A DNA stretch of 64,000 nucleotides from Winogradskyella marina (GCF_015645385.1 NZ_JADOET010000012.1:1-64000), one strand, 5' to 3'; counted from the stretch's first letter, positions 26,250 through 36,430 are shown. Numbers and translations: made by a program. The notes: a model not told the origin generated them from the letters alone.

Positions 26250-28676
26250 ATGAAGATATCATACAACTGGCTTAAGCAGTTTATAAAAACCGATTGGGAC
26301 GCTGAAAAAACAGGCGAATTGTTAACTGACTTAGGTTTAGAAATAGAAGGCATTGAGGCTTACGAGTCTGTAAAAGGCGGATTAAAAGGCATCGTTGTTG
26401 GCGAAGTTTTAACCTGTGAACAACACAGTAATGCAGACCGTTTAAAAGTAACAACAGTAAATATTGGTGCTGATGCTCCTTTACAAATTGTTTGTGGTGC
26501 ACCAAATGTTGCAGCCGGTCAAAAAGTACCAGTTGCCACAATTGGAACCACATTATACACTGCTGAAGGTGAAGCTTGGACCATTAAAAAAGGGAAGATT
26601 AGAGGCGAAGAAAGTCATGGAATGATTTGTGCCGAAGACGAATTAGGTCTTGGCGAATCTCATGATGGCATTATGGTTTTAGATGACGATCTAAAAGTTG
26701 GTACACTTGCCGCTGATCTTTTTAAAGTTGAAAACGACGAGGTTTTTGAAATAGGGCTAACACCAAACCGAGCCGATGCTATGAGCCATTATGGTGTAGC
26801 ACGCGATTTAAAAGCGGGATTGTTGCAAAAGGAAATTTCCCTAGAACTTATTACACCTTCCGTTAGTTCCTATCATGTAGATGCTCGCGCGTACAAAGTA
26901 GATGTTGATGTACAAGATTACGATAAAGCACCGCGTTATTGTGGTGTCACAATTTCTGATATAAAAGTAGAAGCGTCTCCTGCCTGGTTACAAAATCGCT
27001 TAAAATCTATTGGCTTATCTCCTATTAATAATATTGTAGATATTACTAATTACGTGTTGCACGAATTAGGACAACCTTTACATGCTTTTGATGGCGATCG
27101 TATTTCAGGAAATAAAATTGAAGTTAAAACCTGCAACGCTGGAACAAAATTCACCACTTTAGATGGTGTTGAACGCGAATTGCACGAAGATGATTTAATG
27201 ATTTGCAATGCCAAAAAACCGATGTGTATTGCAGGTGTTTTTGGTGGTTTAGATTCTGGTGTTACGGAAAACACATCACGTATTTTCTTAGAAAGTGCTT
27301 ATTTTAACCCAGTGAGTGTTCGTAAAACGGCAAAACGACATGGCTTAAACACCGATTCGTCATTTAGGTTTGAACGTGGTATTGATCCTAATCTTACAGA
27401 ATATGCGCTAAAACGTGCAGCATTATTAATTCTAGAAATTGCTGGTGGTGAAATTACAAGTGATATCGTTGATACTTATCCGAAGAAAATAAATGATTTT
27501 GAAGTACGGTTGAGTTTTGACAATGCTAGAAAATTAATTGGTGAGACTATTCCTGAAGAAACCATAAAGAGTATTTTAACCTCTTTAGACATCAAAGTTA
27601 AAAATGTTACCGAAACCGGATTAGGATTAACCGTTCCTGCATACCGAAATGATGTACAGCGTGAAGCCGATATTATCGAAGAAATCCTTAGAGTTTATGG
27701 CTACAACAATATAGCAACGACAACGAAATTGAATGCTTCTATTTCAAATTCAACACGTTTTGAGGATTATAAACTTCAGAATATTATTGGAAACCAACTC
27801 GCTTCGCAAGGCTTTTTCGAAATTATGTCTAATTCATTAACAACACCAAAGTATGTGGAGTTAAGTGAAGATTTAAACGCAGATCATAATGTAAAAATGC
27901 TAAATCCACTGAGTAACGATTTAGAAGTAATGAGACAGTCGTTATTATTTTCTGGATTAGAAGCTGTTGCCCATAATATTAACAGAAAACGCAACGATTT
28001 AAAATTATTTGAATTCGGTAAAACATATCATCAATATTCCGATAATCGTGAAGAATACAAGCACCTATCGCTTTTTGTAACAGGAAATAAAACAGAAGAA
28101 CGTTGGAACTCTGCAGCAGCCCCAAGTGATTTCTTTTACCTAAAAGGAACTATTGAAGTTTTACTGCAACGCTTAGGTTTAACACGTTTAAAATCAGCAC
28201 CTATTTCGTCTGATATTTATAGCGAAGGCATGAGCTTTTCTGTTGGAAAGAAAAAAATGGTGGACTTCGGTTTGGTTAAAAAACCGATATTAAAACACTT
28301 TGGAATTTCGCAAAATGTCTTATTCGCAGATTTTAATTGGGACAATGTTTTAGATATGGCTAAACACAATACCATTAGGTTTAGCACTATTTCTAAATAC
28401 CCATCAATTCGTCGTGATTTTGCATTGTTGTTAGATAACAAAGTTACTTTTGAAGATATTGATACCATCGCAAAACAAACCGAAAAAAAACTGCTTAAAA
28501 ACGTAAATTTATTTGATGTTTATGAAGGCAAAAATTTACCAGATGGTAAAAAGAGTTATGCGGTAAGTTTTATATTTCAAGATGAAAACAAAACGCTTAA
28601 CGATAAGCAAATTGATAAAATTATGTCTAAGCTTCAAGCTAATTTTGAAAATAGGCTTGGCGCAGAATTGAGATAA
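26250..28676 (+). CDS. pheT: Phenylalanine-tRNA ligase beta subunit
   Basis: PheT forms the alpha2-beta2 synthetase that charges tRNA-Phe. The 808-residue length is normal. The N-terminal region has the EMAP/tRNA-binding domain (about residues 40-150, with KIRGEESHGMICAEDELGL), then the B3/B4 editing domain (about 215-385, with LHAFDGDRI), the B5 DNA-binding-like domain (about 405-475, with VPAYRNDVQREADIIEEILRVYGY), the catalytic-like core, and a C-terminal FDX-ACB anticodon-binding domain (about 713-808, with SKYPSIRRDFALLL). The alpha subunit gene pheS is not adjacent, so the two genes are separate. An intrinsic terminator follows. Confidence 0.97.
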   Translation: MKISYNWLKQFIKTDWDAEKTGELLTDLGLEIEGIEAYESVKGGLKGIVVGEVLTCEQHSNADRLKVTTVNIGADAPLQIVCGAPNVAAGQKVPVATIGTTLYTAEGEAWTIKKGKIRGEESHGMICAEDELGLGESHDGIMVLDDDLKVGTLAADLFKVENDEVFEIGLTPNRADAMSHYGVARDLKAGLLQKEISLELITPSVSSYHVDARAYKVDVDVQDYDKAPRYCGVTISDIKVEASPAWLQNRLKSIGLSPINNIVDITNYVLHELGQPLHAFDGDRISGNKIEVKTCNAGTKFTTLDGVERELHEDDLMICNAKKPMCIAGVFGGLDSGVTENTSRIFLESAYFNPVSVRKTAKRHGLNTDSSFRFERGIDPNLTEYALKRAALLILEIAGGEITSDIVDTYPKKINDFEVRLSFDNARKLIGETIPEETIKSILTSLDIKVKNVTETGLGLTVPAYRNDVQREADIIEEILRVYGYNNIATTTKLNASISNSTRFEDYKLQNIIGNQLASQGFFEIMSNSLTTPKYVELSEDLNADHNVKMLNPLSNDLEVMRQSLLFSGLEAVAHNINRKRNDLKLFEFGKTYHQYSDNREEYKHLSLFVTGNKTEERWNSAAAPSDFFYLKGTIEVLLQRLGLTRLKSAPISSDIYSEGMSFSVGKKKMVDFGLVKKPILKHFGISQNVLFADFNWDNVLDMAKHNTIRFSTISKYPSIRRDFALLLDNKVTFEDIDTIAKQTEKKLLKNVNLFDVYEGKNLPDGKKSYAVSFIFQDENKTLNDKQIDKIMSKLQANFENRLGAELR

Positions 28677-28695
28677 CCTTAAAATCTTATTTAAA

Positions 28696-28730
28696 AAAAG
28701 CCCTTAAACTACAACAGGTTAAGGGCTTTT
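28696..28730 (+). terminator. Rho-independent terminator of pheT
   Basis: AAAAGCCCTTAA (28696-28707) and TTAAGGGCTTTT (28719-28730) form a perfect 12-bp stem with an 11-nt loop and a terminal T run, 20 bp after the pheT stop codon. Confidence 0.9.
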
Positions 28731-28832
28731 ATATACCTAGAAAACACTTATAACTATTTTAAATATTTAGGCTTTATTTAGGAGAAGTAAGTATAAAAGT
28801 TGGTATTTTTAACACACTAAAAAAAATAAATC

Positions 28833-29333
28833 ATGGCAAATATAACATTAGGAGGAAATCCAATTGAAACTACAGGAAAATTACCATCTGTTGGTAGTAA
28901 AGCACCAAATTTTAATCTAACAGCAACCGATTTATCGGCAAAGTCTATCACAGATTATTCTGGAAGTCGATTAGTGCTGAATATTTTCCCGAGTATTGAC
29001 ACAGGTACTTGTGCAACGTCTGTTAGAACATTTAACGAAAAAGCTAGTAGCTTAGACAATACAAAAGTGTTATGTATTTCTAAAGATTTACCATTTGCAC
29101 TAAAGCGTTTTTGTGGTGCCGAAGGCCTTAATAATGTCGAAAATTTATCGGACTACAAAACTGGTGAATTCGGAAAAGATTACGGATTAACCTTTAAAAC
29201 AGGACCTTTAGAGACCTTACTATCGCGATGTATTGTTGTTATTGATACGGATGGCACTATTTTACATACCGAACAAGTTTCTGAAATTAAAGACGAACCA
29301 AATTACGAAAGTGCTTTAGCAAGTTTAGCCTAA
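28833..29333 (+). CDS. tpx: Thiol peroxidase (atypical 2-Cys peroxiredoxin)
   Basis: This 166-residue thiol peroxidase reduces hydrogen and alkyl hydroperoxides using thioredoxin. The peroxidatic Cys60 sits in FPSIDTGTCATSVRTFN, the typical Tpx motif, and the resolving Cys94 in FALKRFCGAEGL. There is no signal peptide, so it is cytoplasmic. It is followed after 7 bp by the diacylglycerol kinase gene, and the pair precedes the ftsK block. I recall this order in other flavobacteria. Confidence 0.95.
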   Translation: MANITLGGNPIETTGKLPSVGSKAPNFNLTATDLSAKSITDYSGSRLVLNIFPSIDTGTCATSVRTFNEKASSLDNTKVLCISKDLPFALKRFCGAEGLNNVENLSDYKTGEFGKDYGLTFKTGPLETLLSRCIVVIDTDGTILHTEQVSEIKDEPNYESALASLA

Positions 29334-29340
29334 ATTCTAC

Positions 29341-29709
29341 ATGTCAGAAAAGAAACCTTTTATAATTAATAGGATAAAAAGTGTAGGTTATGCTTTTAAA
29401 GGCATGCTTATTCTTATTAAAACAGAAGCCAGTATTAAGACGCAATTATGTATTGCACTTGTTGTAATAGGTGCTGGCTTCTATTTTGATATTTCTAAAA
29501 CCGAATGGATAGCACAAATTGCTATGATTGGTTTAGTCCTAAGTTTAGAAGGCATGAACACGTCTGTTGAAGCTTTAGCTGACTTTATACACCCAGACTT
29601 TCATGAAAAAATCGGAACAATTAAAGATGTCGCTGCTGGTGCTGTTTTTATTGCATCTATTGCAGCTGTTGCTATTGCTTGTGTAATATATATTCCAAAA
29701 TTCACCTAA
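29341..29709 (+). CDS. dgkA: Diacylglycerol kinase (DgkA family), possibly undecaprenol kinase
   Basis: This 122-residue protein of the small trimeric DgkA family has three transmembrane helices (about residues 35-50, 57-75 and 98-117). The catalytic signature LEGMNTSVEALADF at 69-82 holds Glu70, Asn73 and Glu77, followed by the KDVAAGAV segment at about 95-102 that completes the active site. The family phosphorylates diacylglycerol in Proteobacteria and undecaprenol in Gram-positives; the sequence alone does not decide which applies here. It lies 7 bp after tpx and is probably cotranscribed with it. Confidence 0.93.
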   Translation: MSEKKPFIINRIKSVGYAFKGMLILIKTEASIKTQLCIALVVIGAGFYFDISKTEWIAQIAMIGLVLSLEGMNTSVEALADFIHPDFHEKIGTIKDVAAGAVFIASIAAVAIACVIYIPKFT

Positions 29710-30038
29710 TGAAAAACACACCTTTTCAATTCAACTAACAAAGGCTTAAAATTTTAGCGATTTCCTGTTAGCGATTGACCTTAAAGAATATTGTGTTTAC
29801 ATACCAAAATCAATACGATAAACGTTTCATATTTGTATTTTAGCAGTGAAAAAGAAAATGCTATTTAAGAATGGCTAATTTTAAGCGTTAATAATGTTGG
29901 TTTTTACACCAATTATAAAAACGTTAGAACACGTTACAATCTTAAAAAATGGTTTTTCATAACAAGAAAAAAAATACAATTAAATAAATAGACGTCCAAA
30001 ATAAACGGAACTAGCTACCGAAATAAATTCGGCATAAA
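29710..30038. other. Intergenic stretch before ftsK
   Basis: These 329 bp contain no ORF longer than about 22 codons and no strong hairpin. The sequence is AT-rich and presumably holds the ftsK promoter. The stretch TTCATATTTGTATTTTAG (29827-29844) is -7-like but does not match the consensus exactly. I see nothing else here. Confidence 0.4.
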
Positions 30039-32474
30039 ATGGCAAAAAAAACAACAAAAAAGAAAACAACCGCGAAAACAAAACCGAAGGCTAAGACAGT
30101 TCGAAAAAAGCGTTCGTTTAAGTTATCGAGTCAGCAAAAACTGATTTTTGGTAGTTTCCTTATTATTTTAGGAGTTCTACTTTTTATCTCATTCCTCTCT
30201 TTTGTGTTTACAGGAAGAGAAGACCAAAGTGTGCTTCATAATTTTCCAGAACGATCTAATGAATACAAAAATTGGGCGAGTCAGCTTGGTGCTTGGGTGA
30301 GCGAATTTTTTATAACCAAAGGCTTTGGTTTACCATCGTTTATATTTGCTGGTTTATTATTTCTTTCAGGTGTTTATGTCTCTTTAAACTTAAACAAAGC
30401 AAAGCTAAGAAAACATTGGATTTGGGGAACACTTATTGTGGTATGGTTGTCCATTCTGTTTGGATTTTTCACTCATAAATACGACGTTTTAGGCGGCACA
30501 ATTGGTTTTGAAATGAATCAATTTTTTCAAGATTACATAGGCAAAGCAGGTACAATTCTTCTTTTAGTATTTGGACTTATCACCTATTTAGCCATCAGGT
30601 TTAAAGTTACAGGCGAAACGCTTGTCAATAGTTTTAAACGTGCTAAGCGTTCTATAAAAGAAGATTTAAAATCCGAAGACGATTCAACACAACCCACTGT
30701 CGCTTTTGATAATAGTTTAACCGAAGAAGCCGAAGCTATAAAATCTACTATAGAAATTCCGGTAGAAGACTCTAAACCAACCATTAGTAACCATTCTAAT
30801 CCTAAACCTAAAACAGAATCTGAACCAAAAGAGCTCACCATGGAAGTTTCCGAAAAGCCACAGGAAGAGACTATTGACGATGAGGAATTAGAAATGAAAG
30901 TAGAAACTGTTGAGGAAGAAAAATCAGAATCCGATAATTTAGCTGATAAATTAGTTGAAGATTTTGGACAGTTTGATCCAACACTCGAATTAGGAAAATA
31001 CCAATTTCCAACTTTAGATCTATTAAAGAAGTATGACAACGAAGGTATTTCTATAGATCAAGAAGAACTTGAAGAGAATAAAAATAGAATTGTTGAAACA
31101 CTAAAGAACTATAAAATAGGTATTGCGAGTATTAAAGCAACCATTGGACCAACAGTTACCTTATATGAAATTGTTCCAGATGCAGGTATTCGAATTTCAA
31201 AAATTAAAAACTTAGAAGACGATATTGCTTTATCACTTGCCGCATTAGGTATTAGAATTATAGCACCAATTCCTGGAAAAGGGACCATTGGTATTGAGGT
31301 ACCAAACAAAAACTCTACTATAGTTTCTATGCGTTCAGTTATTGCGTCACAAAAATTTCAGAAATCAGAAATGCATTTACCCATTGCATTTGGTAAAACC
31401 ATTAGTAACGAAACTTTTGTTGTCGATTTAGCTAAAATGCCACATTTACTAATGGCTGGTGCAACAGGACAAGGTAAATCTGTAGGTTTAAATGCGGTCT
31501 TAACTTCATTATTATATAAGAAGCATCCAGCTGAAGTAAAATTTGTACTTGTCGATCCTAAAAAGGTAGAACTCACACTTTTCAACAAAATTGAACGTCA
31601 TTATTTAGCAAAATTACCAGATAGTGAAGATGCCATCATCACAGATAACACAAAGGTTATTAATACATTGAATTCACTTTGTATTGAAATGGATAACCGT
31701 TACGAAATGCTTAAAAACGCCTACTGTAGAAATATTGCTGAATACAACGATAAGTTTAAAAAACGGAAATTAAATCCTAATGAAGGCCACGCTTATTTAC
31801 CATACATTGTTTTAGTGGTCGATGAGTTTGCAGATTTAATTATGACGGCTGGTAAAGAAGTAGAAACACCAATTGCCAGATTAGCACAGCTAGCACGTGC
31901 CATTGGTATTCATTTAATAATAGCGACGCAACGACCTTCAGTTAACGTTATAACAGGTATTATTAAAGCCAATTTCCCAGCACGTATTGCGTTTAGAGTT
32001 ACTAGTAAAATAGATTCGCGTACCATTTTAGATGGTGCTGGTGCAGATCAATTAATTGGTCGTGGAGATATGCTATACACTCAGGGTAACGACCTTATAA
32101 GAATTCAATGTGCCTTTGTAGACACACCAGAAGTCGAAAAAATAACTGAATTTATAGGCTCACAGAAAGCTTATCCAGATGCGCATTTACTTCCAGAGTA
32201 CGTTGGTGAAGAAGGTGGCACAAATCTTGATGTTGACATATCGGATAGAGATAAACTATTTAGAGAAGCAGCAGAACTTATTGTAACATCGCAGCAAGGA
32301 TCGGCTTCTTTATTACAGCGAAAATTAAAATTAGGTTACAACAGAGCTGGCAGAATCATTGACCAACTCGAAGCTGCCGGAATTGTCGGCAATTTTGAAG
32401 GTAGCAAAGCGCGCCAAGTTTTAGTTCCAGATTTAGTGTCTTTAGATCAGTTGTTAGAAAATGAACAACCATAA
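30039..32474 (+). CDS. ftsK: DNA translocase FtsK
   Basis: FtsK pumps chromosomal DNA at the division septum and activates XerCD recombination at dif. This 811-residue protein starts with a very basic tail (KKTTKKKTTAKTKPKAK). Four transmembrane helices lie within residues 40-190, followed by an acidic low-complexity linker (about 215-310), the alpha/beta motor with Walker A GATGQGKS at 474-481 and Walker B LVVDEFADL at about 592-600, and a C-terminal gamma winged-helix domain (about 745-805, RAGRIIDQLEAAGIVG). The architecture is complete, with a shorter linker than E. coli FtsK. The gene leads the ftsK-lolA-lptF/G-ribB block. Confidence 0.96.
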   Translation: MAKKTTKKKTTAKTKPKAKTVRKKRSFKLSSQQKLIFGSFLIILGVLLFISFLSFVFTGREDQSVLHNFPERSNEYKNWASQLGAWVSEFFITKGFGLPSFIFAGLLFLSGVYVSLNLNKAKLRKHWIWGTLIVVWLSILFGFFTHKYDVLGGTIGFEMNQFFQDYIGKAGTILLLVFGLITYLAIRFKVTGETLVNSFKRAKRSIKEDLKSEDDSTQPTVAFDNSLTEEAEAIKSTIEIPVEDSKPTISNHSNPKPKTESEPKELTMEVSEKPQEETIDDEELEMKVETVEEEKSESDNLADKLVEDFGQFDPTLELGKYQFPTLDLLKKYDNEGISIDQEELEENKNRIVETLKNYKIGIASIKATIGPTVTLYEIVPDAGIRISKIKNLEDDIALSLAALGIRIIAPIPGKGTIGIEVPNKNSTIVSMRSVIASQKFQKSEMHLPIAFGKTISNETFVVDLAKMPHLLMAGATGQGKSVGLNAVLTSLLYKKHPAEVKFVLVDPKKVELTLFNKIERHYLAKLPDSEDAIITDNTKVINTLNSLCIEMDNRYEMLKNAYCRNIAEYNDKFKKRKLNPNEGHAYLPYIVLVVDEFADLIMTAGKEVETPIARLAQLARAIGIHLIIATQRPSVNVITGIIKANFPARIAFRVTSKIDSRTILDGAGADQLIGRGDMLYTQGNDLIRIQCAFVDTPEVEKITEFIGSQKAYPDAHLLPEYVGEEGGTNLDVDISDRDKLFREAAELIVTSQQGSASLLQRKLKLGYNRAGRIIDQLEAAGIVGNFEGSKARQVLVPDLVSLDQLLENEQP

Positions 32475-32531
32475 AAATTACATTTTAGCTTAATAAAAAT
32501 ATCATTTTATAAAAAAAAGAAATACAAACGA

Positions 32532-33173
32532 ATGAAAAATTTAATTATTATCGCATGTTTCGCTATAGGTTTTAACGCTTTTGCTCAAAATGACACACAA
32601 GCCGAAACATTACTAAATGAAGTAAGCACAAAAATTAAAAACTATAACAATATTAGTTTAGATTTTAAATATGAACTCAATAATATTAGCGAAAATATTA
32701 AACAAGAAACGCGTGGAGACGTTGTTATAGAAGATGAAAAATATAAACTTAACATCTTAGGCATAACACGAATTTTCGATGGTAAAACCCTATATACCAT
32801 AAGTCCAGAAGATGAAGAAGTTACAATATCTTCAGATAATACGGAGGACGAAAGCACAATTACACCTAGTGAAATGTTATCGTTTTATGAAGATGGTTAC
32901 ACCTATAAAATGGATATCACACAAACAGTAAAAGGAAGAAAAATACAGTATGTAAAATTGAGTCCAATTGACACTAATTCTGAAATAAAGCATGTGTTAT
33001 TAGGCATTGATGCGACTACAAAACACATTTACAATTTAATAGAAGTTGGTAAAAACGGAACAAAAACCATTTTAACTGTTAATTCTTTTAAAACCGACCA
33101 ACCTATATCAAAAACCTTATTTACATTTGACAAAAGTAAATACAGCGATTACTTTATCAATAAAATTGATTAA
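32532..33173 (+). CDS. lolA: LolA-like outer-membrane lipoprotein carrier protein
   Basis: This 213-residue protein has a signal peptide (LIIIACFAIGFNAFAQ) and the half-barrel pattern of the LolA family, which ferries lipoproteins through the periplasm. Segments such as NNISLDFKYELNN, GDVVIEDEKYKLNILG and TIYNLIEVGKNGTKTILTV-like strands near the end fit the family, although the sequence is divergent, as is usual in Bacteroidota. It lies 57 bp after ftsK and 69 bp before the LptF/G-family permease, so lipoprotein and LPS transport functions are encoded together. Its confident naming depends partly on that neighbourhood. Confidence 0.8.
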   Translation: MKNLIIIACFAIGFNAFAQNDTQAETLLNEVSTKIKNYNNISLDFKYELNNISENIKQETRGDVVIEDEKYKLNILGITRIFDGKTLYTISPEDEEVTISSDNTEDESTITPSEMLSFYEDGYTYKMDITQTVKGRKIQYVKLSPIDTNSEIKHVLLGIDATTKHIYNLIEVGKNGTKTILTVNSFKTDQPISKTLFTFDKSKYSDYFINKID

Positions 33174-33242
33174 TCCATTTTAAATAGGTAATATCTCTTA
33201 AAAATCTATATTTTAATAGGTATAAGGCTAAATTTTAACTGT

Positions 33243-35246
33243 GTGAAAATACTAGATAGGTACATACTTATTACCTTTTTAAAAACGTTTTTTAGCGTTT
33301 TTATTATATTCATGTTCATCTTTATTTTACAAGGGGTTTGGCTGTATATTGCCGAACTTGCAGGTAAAGATTTGGACATAACTGTAACTGCAAAGTTTAT
33401 TATGTACTACATGCCAAAGCTAATTCCTTTGGTTGTGCCGCTAACTGTGTTATTATCTTCCATTATGGTTTTTGGCAACTTTGCCGAAAATTATGAATTT
33501 GCAGCCATGAAATCTACAGGTATTTCATTGCAACGTGCTATGCGAAGTTTAAGTGTATTTATCGTTGCGCTTGGTATTGGTTGTTTCTTTTTTGCCAATA
33601 ATGTTATTCCTTGGGGAGAATATAATTTTTTTAACCTAAGACGTAATATTGCCAAAATGAAACCTGCTTTGGCTATTGCTGAAGGTCAGTTTAATGAAAT
33701 AGGAAACATTAATATAAAAGTTGAAAAGAAGTCTGGTGATCGTGATCAGTTTCTTGAAAACGTTGTTATTCACGAAAAAAGTTCTACCAGAAGAGGTAAT
33801 TTCAAAGTCATCGTTTCTAAAAAAGGGGAATTAAAAAGTAGTCCTGATTCTAATATCCTTCAACTCGAATTGACAGATGGAAATTATTACGAAGAGATCA
33901 TTAGTAAGAACATACAAAAGAACCAAAATAAACCACATGTTCGCAGCTATTTTGATACCTACATTACAAATGTAGATTTAGAAATACTTAATGATGAAGA
34001 CTTAGATGAAAAAAGTCAATCAGACAGGTATAACATGTTAAATGTTAGTCAGTTAAATAAATACATTGATACTTTAGAACAAAATCAACAAAACGATTAT
34101 AAAGCCTTAGCAACCACATTGTACAACCGAAGTACCTATGCATCACTAAACATTAATATTGATACTGCTAAGACTAGAAAAAACATTCTAAAAGATTCTA
34201 CTTTAATAACTAAAGATATTTTGAGTTTTTATAATACAGCTCAAAAAATACAAATTCTTAATTTGGCTAAGAACTCGTCTAATAGTACAAGGCAAATTTT
34301 AGACTCTAACAAAAAGAACTTAGAAATAAAACAAACTCATTTAAACAAGCACATTATTGCGTTGCAAGATAAATTTGTTTTAGCTTTCGCATGTGTTATT
34401 CTGTTTTTTGTAGGTGCACCACTTGGAGCTTTAATACGTAAAGGTGGACTTGGTTTGCCAATGGTTATTGCAATATTACTATTCTTAACCTATCATTTTT
34501 TTGGAATTTTCGCTAAAAACAGTGCAGAAAACGGAAGTTTTAGTCCAATTATTGGTACATGGTTTTCTACAGCCGTTATGTTTCCATTAAGTATTTATCT
34601 TACCACACGAGCAACAAATGATAAAGGCGTTTTTCAGTTTGATAGTATAGTAGTGCCACTAAAGCGTTTATTCAACTCAAAACAAAAATTTCAACTTTCG
34701 GAAAGTGATACTAAAGTTTATAATTTCTATTCAAAAAACACAATTGAAGAATTGGTTGGGATCATAAAAAAACAAGATGACTTCGATCTCGATAAAAAAC
34801 CGAAAGAGATTGCGCTTCATAATTTGTTAGACCGTAAAGTATCACTCGAATCTTTAAAATCTGAAGGATTAGAAATACCAGATTCACAAATTAAAGCGCG
34901 AGTTTTACTCAAAGATTACAAAGATTATTCTAAAACCAGTTTAGTTAGTTATTGTGTGGGTGCTGTATTATTAGTATTGCATTTTGTATTTAACAACAAT
35001 AAACTTCCAGAATTAGCTGAATCTTCTTTAACGTTGAGCATCATTGCATTTGTGTTTTTTGTCATCTATGTGATTGTTAACGCTTTTGTGTATTTAAAAT
35101 TCTATAAAACTATCAATCAAGAGCGTAAACGTATCAATCCACTTTTACTAGCTTTAACACTGCCTATTTATCCATTAAAATACGTTATTGTAAGAAGTAA
35201 AATTTCTCAAGACTTCTACTTAAGCTGCCTTCAGAACATAAAATAA
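33243..35246 (+). CDS. LptF/LptG family permease (LPS export), with long C-terminal extension
   Basis: This is a YjgP/YjgQ-family inner-membrane permease, which forms part of the LptBFG transporter that extracts lipopolysaccharide. The N-terminal part has three transmembrane helices (about residues 10-33, 53-78, 98-120), and motifs such as FGNFAENYEFAAMKSTGISLQRAM fit the coupling helix. A periplasmic domain follows (about 130-375), then three more helices (about 378-460). The protein is 667 residues, far longer than the roughly 360 of E. coli LptF, because of a C-terminal extension with two to three further hydrophobic segments (about 555-650). The start is GTG at 33243. Only one permease is present here; a partner must be encoded elsewhere. 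Confidence 0.9.
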   Translation: MKILDRYILITFLKTFFSVFIIFMFIFILQGVWLYIAELAGKDLDITVTAKFIMYYMPKLIPLVVPLTVLLSSIMVFGNFAENYEFAAMKSTGISLQRAMRSLSVFIVALGIGCFFFANNVIPWGEYNFFNLRRNIAKMKPALAIAEGQFNEIGNINIKVEKKSGDRDQFLENVVIHEKSSTRRGNFKVIVSKKGELKSSPDSNILQLELTDGNYYEEIISKNIQKNQNKPHVRSYFDTYITNVDLEILNDEDLDEKSQSDRYNMLNVSQLNKYIDTLEQNQQNDYKALATTLYNRSTYASLNINIDTAKTRKNILKDSTLITKDILSFYNTAQKIQILNLAKNSSNSTRQILDSNKKNLEIKQTHLNKHIIALQDKFVLAFACVILFFVGAPLGALIRKGGLGLPMVIAILLFLTYHFFGIFAKNSAENGSFSPIIGTWFSTAVMFPLSIYLTTRATNDKGVFQFDSIVVPLKRLFNSKQKFQLSESDTKVYNFYSKNTIEELVGIIKKQDDFDLDKKPKEIALHNLLDRKVSLESLKSEGLEIPDSQIKARVLLKDYKDYSKTSLVSYCVGAVLLVLHFVFNNNKLPELAESSLTLSIIAFVFFVIYVIVNAFVYLKFYKTINQERKRINPLLLALTLPIYPLKYVIVRSKISQDFYLSCLQNIK

Positions 35247-35278
35247 AATGTATCTTTACATGGTCTAAAAACCGAGTC

Positions 35279-36430
35279 ATGATTACTACTAAAGCAATGA
35301 ACATAGAAACGAGTCTAAATACTATTGAAGAAGCCATTGAAGACATTAAACAAGGAAAAGTTATAATTGTTGTCGATGATGAAAACCGTGAGAATGAAGG
35401 TGATTTTTTAGCTGCTGCCGAAAAGGTAACACCAGAAATGATCAACTTTATGGCCACCCATGGACGAGGTCTGATTTGTGCTCCACTTACAGAACATCGT
35501 TGTGAAGACCTAGACCTTAATATGATGGTGCGTAATAATACGGATCCTATGGAAACCGCCTTTACGATTTCAGTAGATTTAAGAGGCAATGGTGTTAGTA
35601 CCGGAATTTCTGCTAGCGACAGAGCAAAGACCGTAAAAGCTTTAGTTGATAAGGATACAAAGCCTTTTGAATTAGGACGACCTGGTCATATTTTTCCATT
35701 AGTTGCTAAAGAAGGTGGTGTGTTAAGACGTACTGGCCACACAGAAGCTGCCATAGATTTTGCACGCCTAGCTGGTTTTGAACCTGCTGGAGTGATTGTA
35801 GAAATCATGAATGAAGATGGTACCATGGCACGCTTACCGCAATTATTAAAAGTGGCTAAAAAGTTTGACTTAAAAATTGTATCTATTGAAGATTTAGTGG
35901 CTTACCGAATGGAGCACGATTCTTTAATTGACAAAAAGGAAGATTTTAATATTGAAACACGTTTTGGTAAATTTAGGCTTAGAGCCTACCAGCAAACTAC
36001 TAATGATCAAGTTCATATTGCATTGACTAAAGGATCATGGAGATCTGACGAGCCTGTTTGTACACGAGTTAATAACACCTTAGTCAATAGTGATATTTTA
36101 GGCGCCTTAACAAATAATGCCGATAAGAAATTAGACGATATGTTTAAGGTTATTAATAGCGAAGAAAAAGGGGCTATTATTTTTATCAATCAACAACCAG
36201 AATCTATTAACCTTTTAACACGACTTTCAATATTAAAAGAAAATCAAGTTGATGGTAAATTAATAAAAGCGCCTAGCTTAGGTATGGATACTAAAGATTT
36301 TGGTATTGGTGCTCAAATTCTTCACGATTTAAAAATCAGCAAACTAAAACTCATATCTAACAGTCTCCAAACCAAACGTGTTGGGATGATTGGTTATGGT
36401 TTAGAGATTGTTGAATATGTAGCGTATTAA
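35279..36430 (+). CDS. ribB: 3,4-dihydroxy-2-butanone-4-phosphate synthase with degenerate GTP cyclohydrolase II-like domain
   Basis: This 383-residue riboflavin-pathway protein converts ribulose 5-phosphate to the four-carbon precursor. The RibB domain (about residues 8-210) is intact, with DDENRENEGDF, THGRGLIC, TDPMETAFTISVD and GRPGHIFPL. The C-terminal half (about 215-383) has the outline of GTP cyclohydrolase II but lacks the zinc-binding cysteines: where active RibA has a C-x10-C-x-C region around LRCDCG, this has LGALTNNADKKLDDMF. So only the RibB reaction is expected. The ATG at 35279 or that at 35297 may be the start. It closes the ftsK-lolA-lptF/G block and is followed by a hairpin. 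Confidence 0.92.
   Translation: MITTKAMNIETSLNTIEEAIEDIKQGKVIIVVDDENRENEGDFLAAAEKVTPEMINFMATHGRGLICAPLTEHRCEDLDLNMMVRNNTDPMETAFTISVDLRGNGVSTGISASDRAKTVKALVDKDTKPFELGRPGHIFPLVAKEGGVLRRTGHTEAAIDFARLAGFEPAGVIVEIMNEDGTMARLPQLLKVAKKFDLKIVSIEDLVAYRMEHDSLIDKKEDFNIETRFGKFRLRAYQQTTNDQVHIALTKGSWRSDEPVCTRVNNTLVNSDILGALTNNADKKLDDMFKVINSEEKGAIIFINQQPESINLLTRLSILKENQVDGKLIKAPSLGMDTKDFGIGAQILHDLKISKLKLISNSLQTKRVGMIGYGLEIVEYVAY

Noticed and set aside
30584..31039. Ser-rich ORF of 151 codons opposite ftsK
   Set aside because: It is the antisense of the acidic FtsK linker, whose GAA/GAT codons give Ser/Phe-rich reverse frames.
35900..36430. Second enzyme activity (GTP cyclohydrolase II) for the ribB product
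   Set aside because: The zinc-binding cysteines are missing, so I do not call ribA here.
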